Positions 59,257-64,000 of a stretch of DNA of 64,000 nucleotides are shown here, piece after piece. The first letter of the stretch is position 1. Every line of letters begins with the position of its first letter. Source of the stretch: Kitasatospora sp. NBC_00374 (GTDB lineage: Bacteria; Actinomycetota; Actinomycetes; Streptomycetales; Streptomycetaceae); contig NZ_CP107964.1 in assembly GCF_041434935.1 (NCBI RefSeq), positions 6,307,001 through 6,371,000 of the forward strand, read 5' to 3'. The notes under the pieces were generated by a model, which ran no database searches, was not told the origin of the DNA, and saw nothing but the letters and a program-made list of their open reading frames with translations. Both the position numbers and the translations under genes were made by a program.

Positions 59257-59734
59257 CCGTTACGGGCCGCCCGACGGGGCGTGGAACGCCACCCCGGCCA
59301 CCCGCGGACGACCGCTCAGGACGATGCCAGGGCACGGGCGAGTGCGCTCCGGCCGGCGGGCCCTGGACGGGCTGACCGCCGGGTTCGGCGGGGACCGGCC
59401 TGGCTGTCAACTGTCGCATCTGCCAGGTCGGGCTGCCCAGACGGGTTGTAGATGCTGCTCTGTACCGCTGTTGCGGTCCGCATCTGCGACCCCATGATGA
59501 GGACGGCGAGGCGGCCGGTCCAACACCCTTGGGCCGTCACGCTGCAGGGGGGTGGCATCCACGTCCCCCCACCTCCGCACGCGTGCTGACGGCGGCGTAC
59601 ATCCGCAGGGCGGCTGACCCGGTGCCGCAGCAGGCGACCCCGCCACCACCCACACGACGTCGGCCGGCCCCCACTCCGCAGCGAAGCCTCGCCGCCGACG
59701 GGTGGCCAGCCCGGAATCAACAAGGGAGAGTTCG
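59257..59734. other. Non-coding stretch upstream of the secreted protein gene
   Basis: About 480 bases with no convincing gene on either strand. ORFs here are short and Pro/Arg-rich. It presumably holds the promoter of the following gene, but no clear promoter motif was found. Confidence 0.5.
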
Positions 59735-60811
59735 TTGCACAAGAGATCTCTGCGGCACTTCGCCGTGGGCAGGGCGCTGGTCATGGGCGCCGTACTGGCC
59801 CTGGCGGTGCCGGGCGTCGCGTACGCCAACACCGTGAGCGTGACGGTGAAGACCCCCGGGGCCACCGCCGGCCCCTCCACCACCTTCTCCGAGATCTCGA
59901 CCCACGCGGACTGCAGCAGCGGTCTCGTCTCCGGCGGCGGCATCGACCAGGCCATCGGCACCGGTACGTCGTCCAACGGCAACCACGTGAACGGCACCGC
60001 GCCCAGCTCCGACGGCTCCACCGAGTACACCGGCTCGACCGGTGTGGTGGGCACCGACAACACCCACTGGCTCGGCATCGGCGGCAGCGGCGGCGCGGTG
60101 AACGGCTCGTTCTCGTCCACCCCGTACGCGGTCTGCTTCACCAGCAATCTGATCAACCACACCCAGACCGTCATGAACAAGGCCGCCGGGCCGACCACCT
60201 CGTCGACGCCCCTCGCGGTCACGGCGACCTGCCCGGCCAACACCGTGCTGCTCGGCGGCGGCGCCCGGACCACCCCGGCCGACGTCGGCAGCCTCAAGCC
60301 GATCGCGAGCTTCCCCACCTTCGACAACTCCGCGCACGACTACGGCCTGAAGGCCGCGGCCGACGGTGAGACCAACCCCGACTCCTGGACGGCGGTCGGT
60401 TACAACGGCGGCGGTGGCGGCACCACCAACACCACGTACGCGTACGCGATCTGCAGCGGCGGCGGCATCAACGTCAGCGGCGTCACCGTGAAGGTCCACC
60501 ACAGCGAGGTGAGCGGCCCGACCTCGGCGACCACGGGCCAGACCGTGACCGTGGGCTGCGGCACCGACGGCAAGCTGGTCAGCGGCGGCGCGGCCATCAG
60601 TGGCGGCAGCGTCACGACCACCGACTTCACCGGGCCGGGCTCGGGCGGCGACCACCTCAACGGCAGCTACCCCAGCGACAGCGGCGGCAGTCCGGTCGGC
60701 GACGGGACCACGTCGGCCGCGTACTGGACCGCCTACACCCACACCGGCGGAGCCGGCTCCGCCAACACCTACTCGGACGTCTGGGCGCTCTGCGCCAACG
60801 ACGGCGTCTGA
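59735..60811 (+). CDS. Secreted repeat protein of unknown function
   Basis: A 358-residue protein from a TTG preceded by AAGGGAG. It has a signal peptide (RALVMGAVLALAVPGVAYA, cleavage likely before NTVSV). The mature part is Ser/Thr/Gly-rich with about three imperfect repeats, each opening with a Cys then LVSGGG or LLGGGA (CSSGLVSGGG, CPANTVLLGGG, CGTDGKLVSGG) and closing near a Y-A-x-C or W-A-L-C. Paired cysteines suggest disulfides. No enzyme motif was recognised. An extracellular structural or adhesive role is a guess. Confidence 0.85.
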   Translation: MHKRSLRHFAVGRALVMGAVLALAVPGVAYANTVSVTVKTPGATAGPSTTFSEISTHADCSSGLVSGGGIDQAIGTGTSSNGNHVNGTAPSSDGSTEYTGSTGVVGTDNTHWLGIGGSGGAVNGSFSSTPYAVCFTSNLINHTQTVMNKAAGPTTSSTPLAVTATCPANTVLLGGGARTTPADVGSLKPIASFPTFDNSAHDYGLKAAADGETNPDSWTAVGYNGGGGGTTNTTYAYAICSGGGINVSGVTVKVHHSEVSGPTSATTGQTVTVGCGTDGKLVSGGAAISGGSVTTTDFTGPGSGGDHLNGSYPSDSGGSPVGDGTTSAAYWTAYTHTGGAGSANTYSDVWALCANDGV

Positions 60812-60915
60812 GCCACCGGTCGAACCCTGGTCCGCAGGCGGGCCCGTCCCGCCTGCGGACCATCCCTCTCCCCACCCCGGTCGCCCACAGGACCGGAGAG
60901 AAAGCGTCGACTCCC

Positions 60916-62757
60916 ATGAGCAACAGCAGCCCGAAGTCCCGGCGGACGATCCTCAGATCCAGGATGATCTCGGTGGCCGGCACCACCGGCCTCGTCGCCG
61001 CGGCGATCGTGCCCGTCACCGCGGTCGCCGGCACCGCGAGCGCCGCGACCGGCCAGGCGAGTGCGGCCGCTCCCTGCGGCACGGGCGGTGTCCTCACCAC
61101 CGCCCCGCAGCCCACCTGCACCTACAACTCCGTCGGTACGGACACCTTCACCGTCCCGGACGGCGTGACAGCCGTGACCGTCGACCTGTTCGGCGCCGAG
61201 GGCGGCAGCGCGGCGGGCTACATCGTTCCCCACCCCGCGATCGACGGAGCGCCCGGCGGCCTCGGCGGTGAGACCCGCGCGACCCTGCCCGTGACGCCGG
61301 GCCAGACCCTCCAGCTCACCCTGGGCGCGGCCGGCATACCCGGCTCGTCCCGCCACGGTGAGTTCGCGCGTCCCGGCGGTACCGGCCACGGGCGCGGCGG
61401 CGGCGGCGCGCACGGCGGCGGCGGTTCGGGCGGCGGCGGCTCGGACGTCCGGGTCGGCGCGTTCGGCGGCGCGGACCGGGTCCTGGTCGCGGGCGGCGGC
61501 GGTGGCGCCGGCAACGGCGGCCCCGAGCTTCAGGGCGGCGCCGGAGGCGGCGAGGTCGGCCGGGACGGCGGCCAGAGCAACGGCCCGCTGGGCTCCGGCC
61601 TGGCCGGCGGCGGTGCCGGCCGGACCGCGGCCGGGCACGGCAACCCCAACACCCTGGTGGGCGGCCCCGGCACCCCCGGCATCGACTTCGACCCCATCAC
61701 CAGCGAGCCCAACCCCGGCAGCGGCGGCACCGGCGGCAACGGCGGTGGGGGCGGCCCCGGCGGCGGCGGTGGCGGTGGCGGCTGGCACGGCGGTGGCGGC
61801 GGCTCCGGCGGCGGCAATCCGGGCTACTTCCCCGGCGCGGGCGGTGGCGGCGGCAGCAGCCACGCGGCGCCGACGGCGACCGGGGTCTCCCTCCTCCAGG
61901 GCGTCAACCACGGCAGCGGCAGGGCCACCGTGTCGTTCCGGTACGGAACTTCGGTCTCCCTCTCCGCGGACACCGCCACTCCGCTCTTCGGGCACTCCGT
62001 CACCGTGACCGCGACCGTCGCCCCGGCCATCCCGGCCGCGGGCACCCCGGCGGGGTCGGTCACCTTCGCGGACGGGACGACGACGCTGGCGACCGTGCCA
62101 CTGAACGGCGGCCGGGCGAGCCTCAGCACCGGCAAGTTCCAGCCGGGGCGCCACGGCATCACCGCGACCTACAGCGGCGACCCGGGCTTCACCGCGAGCA
62201 GCACGCCGCAGCCCACCGATGTGACCGTGGGCTTCAGCGCGCCGTGCGTCACGGCGCACCACGGCAGGCTGACCGTGGCCTCCGGCCAGTCGCTGTGCAT
62301 GGGCCCCGGCGGCGAGCAGGACGGGCCGGTCACGGTGAAGCCGGGCGGCGCCCTGGCCGTCTCGGGCGTCCGGATCAACGGCCCGGTCGCCGCCGACGGC
62401 GCGGCCGCACTCACCATCTGCCGGTCGACCCTGTCCGGCCCGCTCGGCGTCAACGGGACCACCGGCTTCGTGCTGATCGGTTCCGACCGGGACGACACGA
62501 CGGGGTGCGCGGGCAACACCTTCGAGGCCCCGGTGCACCTGAACGGCAACACCGGGGGCATGGAGGTCTCGGGCAACACGCTGAAGGCGCCGGTGACCAT
62601 CACCGGCAACAGCGGCAGCGGCCTGCTGCCCGACCAGAGCGTCCCCGAGTTCGAGGGCAACCAGGTCGGCGGGCCCCTGAGCTGCGACGGCAACATACCG
62701 ACGCTGTCCCAGGCGGGCAACACGGCGGACGGGCCGAGGTCCGGACAGTGCCGGTGA
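60916..62757 (+). CDS. Secreted glycine-rich protein with Ig-like and beta-helix-like regions
   Basis: A 613-residue secreted protein. A long signal peptide (ISVAGTTGLVAAAIVPVTAV...) ends near ASA. Residues ~70-340 include a strongly Gly-rich domain with runs such as GGGGPGGGGGGGGWHGGGGG, reminiscent of bacterial glycine-rich receptor-like domains. Residues ~355-435 form an Ig-like repeat (SVTVTATVAPAIPAAGTPAG, ITATYSGD). The C-terminus shows repeated GNT-x-(x)APV-x-(I/L)-x-GN units typical of beta-helices. No catalytic motif is seen; surface or matrix function is inferred. It lies 104 bases after the preceding secreted protein gene. Confidence 0.88.
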   Translation: MSNSSPKSRRTILRSRMISVAGTTGLVAAAIVPVTAVAGTASAATGQASAAAPCGTGGVLTTAPQPTCTYNSVGTDTFTVPDGVTAVTVDLFGAEGGSAAGYIVPHPAIDGAPGGLGGETRATLPVTPGQTLQLTLGAAGIPGSSRHGEFARPGGTGHGRGGGGAHGGGGSGGGGSDVRVGAFGGADRVLVAGGGGGAGNGGPELQGGAGGGEVGRDGGQSNGPLGSGLAGGGAGRTAAGHGNPNTLVGGPGTPGIDFDPITSEPNPGSGGTGGNGGGGGPGGGGGGGGWHGGGGGSGGGNPGYFPGAGGGGGSSHAAPTATGVSLLQGVNHGSGRATVSFRYGTSVSLSADTATPLFGHSVTVTATVAPAIPAAGTPAGSVTFADGTTTLATVPLNGGRASLSTGKFQPGRHGITATYSGDPGFTASSTPQPTDVTVGFSAPCVTAHHGRLTVASGQSLCMGPGGEQDGPVTVKPGGALAVSGVRINGPVAADGAAALTICRSTLSGPLGVNGTTGFVLIGSDRDDTTGCAGNTFEAPVHLNGNTGGMEVSGNTLKAPVTITGNSGSGLLPDQSVPEFEGNQVGGPLSCDGNIPTLSQAGNTADGPRSGQCR

Positions 62758-62922
62758 TTGGGGACGGGCGGGCAGGCTCCCGGTAGCCGCCGTCGGCCGG
62801 TGCGGCGAGGGTGCCGGTAGCAGGTGGTCCGGCTGTCCACCGAACGGCTGACCGCGACCCGGCGCACTCTGCGCGTCTGTCATGGGCTCTCCGGGGCCGG
62901 CCGTACCGTCGGGAAGAACGGC

Positions 62923-63948
62923 ATGCACGCTGCTCACGACGTGCGGATCCGGCCCGCTGCCACCGGCGGCCGGACCGGAACCGTCCGTCGGTTCGGACAG
63001 AGGAGGGTGGCTCAGATCGACCGCGAGCGCGTCGGCAGGACGCTGACGTTCTGGTTGCGCCCGGCGTTCGCGCTTCGCGTCGTCGGTTGTTTCCAGCGGA
63101 TCGCGGGCTTCGACCGGTCGATGGCGCTGGCCTCCAGCATGCTGACGGCGACGGTGCCGCTCGCGATTCTCGGTGGGGCCGCTCTGTCCTGGGGCGGGGA
63201 CGAGGATGCCGCCGACCACATCATCAGTCGGTACGGCCTCACGGGGGACGCGGCCGATGCGGTCCGCCAGCTCCTGTCCGTGCCGCCCGACGTGGGTGTC
63301 GGCGTCTTCGGAGCGGTCTTCCTGGTGATCTCGACGTTGAGCTTCGCGCGCGCGGCTCAGCGACTTTTCGAACAGACCTGGCAGCTCAAGCCGTTGAGTG
63401 TGCGCAACACACTGAACGACCTGAAGTGGGCCGTCGGCTTCGTGGTGTGTGCGCTGGTGGACGGCTGGCTCCTCGGTGCCGTCGGCCAGGGGCGGCATCT
63501 CCTGCTGTGGGCGTACCTGCTCGGAGCGTCGGTGACCGGCGCCTTCCTCGTCTGGGGTGGTCGGGTGCTGTCCGCGAACCGGATCGCCTGGCGGGACCTC
63601 GTGCCGTTCGGGATCATCGCGGCGGTCCTGACGGCGGTCTACTCGGCGGGTGCCGCGTTCTACGTGCCGCGCCTGTTCGACGCGTACGCCTCGCGCTACG
63701 GCGCGATCGGCGTGGTCTTCGCCATGCTGTCGGCGTTCTTCGGCGTCGTGCTCGTTGTCGTGGGGGCGGCGGTACTCGGCCGGGAGGTGGACGACGAGCT
63801 GGACCGGATCCGGCGGGGTGAGCGGCCGGCCGATGACGAGGTCCGCCGGGAATGGGACACCGTGATCGCCCAGGCGCGGGAGCGGTGGCAGACCGCCCGC
63901 GGGCAGATCTCCCGCATCCGGTCGTCCAGGAAGTCGAAACATCCCTGA
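62923..63948 (+). CDS. YihY/BrkB-like membrane protein
   Basis: About 341 residues with five to six hydrophobic segments. The pieces LSFARAAQRLFEQTWQL and the following long amphipathic stretch resemble the YihY/BrkB family. The C-terminus is charged and cytoplasmic (RIRRGERPADDEVRREWD). The ATG at 62923 with GGGAAG upstream is chosen; the frame is open from a GTG at 62824, and a later GTG at 63007 has an RBS too close to it. Function of the family is unclear. Confidence 0.75.
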   Translation: MHAAHDVRIRPAATGGRTGTVRRFGQRRVAQIDRERVGRTLTFWLRPAFALRVVGCFQRIAGFDRSMALASSMLTATVPLAILGGAALSWGGDEDAADHIISRYGLTGDAADAVRQLLSVPPDVGVGVFGAVFLVISTLSFARAAQRLFEQTWQLKPLSVRNTLNDLKWAVGFVVCALVDGWLLGAVGQGRHLLLWAYLLGASVTGAFLVWGGRVLSANRIAWRDLVPFGIIAAVLTAVYSAGAAFYVPRLFDAYASRYGAIGVVFAMLSAFFGVVLVVVGAAVLGREVDDELDRIRRGERPADDEVRREWDTVIAQARERWQTARGQISRIRSSRKSKHP

Positions 63949-64000
63949 GCGGCGCCCACGGCACGGGTGCCGCGAGCGGCTGGGCCGGCGGGCAGGGGCC

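Noticed and set aside
60769..63942. A 1057-codon open frame on the minus strand
   Set aside because: It spans three well-supported plus-strand genes and consists of low-complexity Ala/Gly/Arg runs; a shadow of the Gly-rich gene.

Overview
The window is very GC-rich, with strongly G/C-biased third codon positions, frequent GTG/TTG starts and ATGA/GTGA overlaps. With its NRPS, nucleoside and secreted-protein genes this points to a Streptomyces- or Kitasatospora-like actinomycete. No rRNA, tRNA or CRISPR was recognised. All functional names rest on motifs and context read by eye; no database search was run.

Layout. (1) 1-15431: end of a nonribosomal peptide cluster. It holds a truncated multimodular NRPS (A-T-C-A-T-C-A[N-MT]-T-C-A-T-TE), MbtH, a cytochrome P450, a SRPBCC protein and a 65-aa protein. 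A perfect hairpin terminator follows. (2) 15.5-20 kb: a methyltransferase remnant, glutamate decarboxylase and a cytosolic arylsulfatase. (3) 20.0-37.1 kb: an apparently complete non-phosphorylative L-fucose utilisation locus. It encodes a GH95 alpha-L-fucosidase, an ABC importer, a mutarotase, an aldo/keto reductase, a lactonase, fuconate dehydratase, an SDR and an FAH-type hydrolase. LutABC would burn the L-lactate released. Two FadR-type GntR regulators and a repeated CATCnGATG operator-like motif mark all control regions.

(4) 37.3-51 kb: a nucleoside antibiotic cluster. A MurA-like enolpyruvyltransferase, NikJ/PolH-like radical SAM enzyme, HisC-like aminotransferase and phosphatase match the octosyl-acid/aminohexuronic-acid logic of nikkomycin, polyoxin and malayamycin. 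A TruD-like pseudouridine synthase says the base is C-linked, as in malayamycin. Additions are an HPr-kinase-like enzyme, a second P-loop kinase, a FemX/GNAT-like transferase, an O-methyltransferase, an SDR and 2OG-Fe(II) oxygenases. A LuxR-type regulator sits behind a small, apparently frameshifted peptide gene.

(5) 51.2-58.9 kb: a co-directional operon that may extend (4) or be a separate RiPP-like system. Its order is IclR regulator, third 2OG oxygenase, a 21-aa peptide gene with strong RBS, an intrinsic terminator, M16 peptidase, GNAT-like protein, nucleotidyltransferase and ABC exporter. The combination of a C-nucleoside pathway with this peptide operon is the most novel part of the window. 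(6) 59-64 kb: a ricin-type lectin remnant, two secreted proteins and a YihY/BrkB-like membrane protein.
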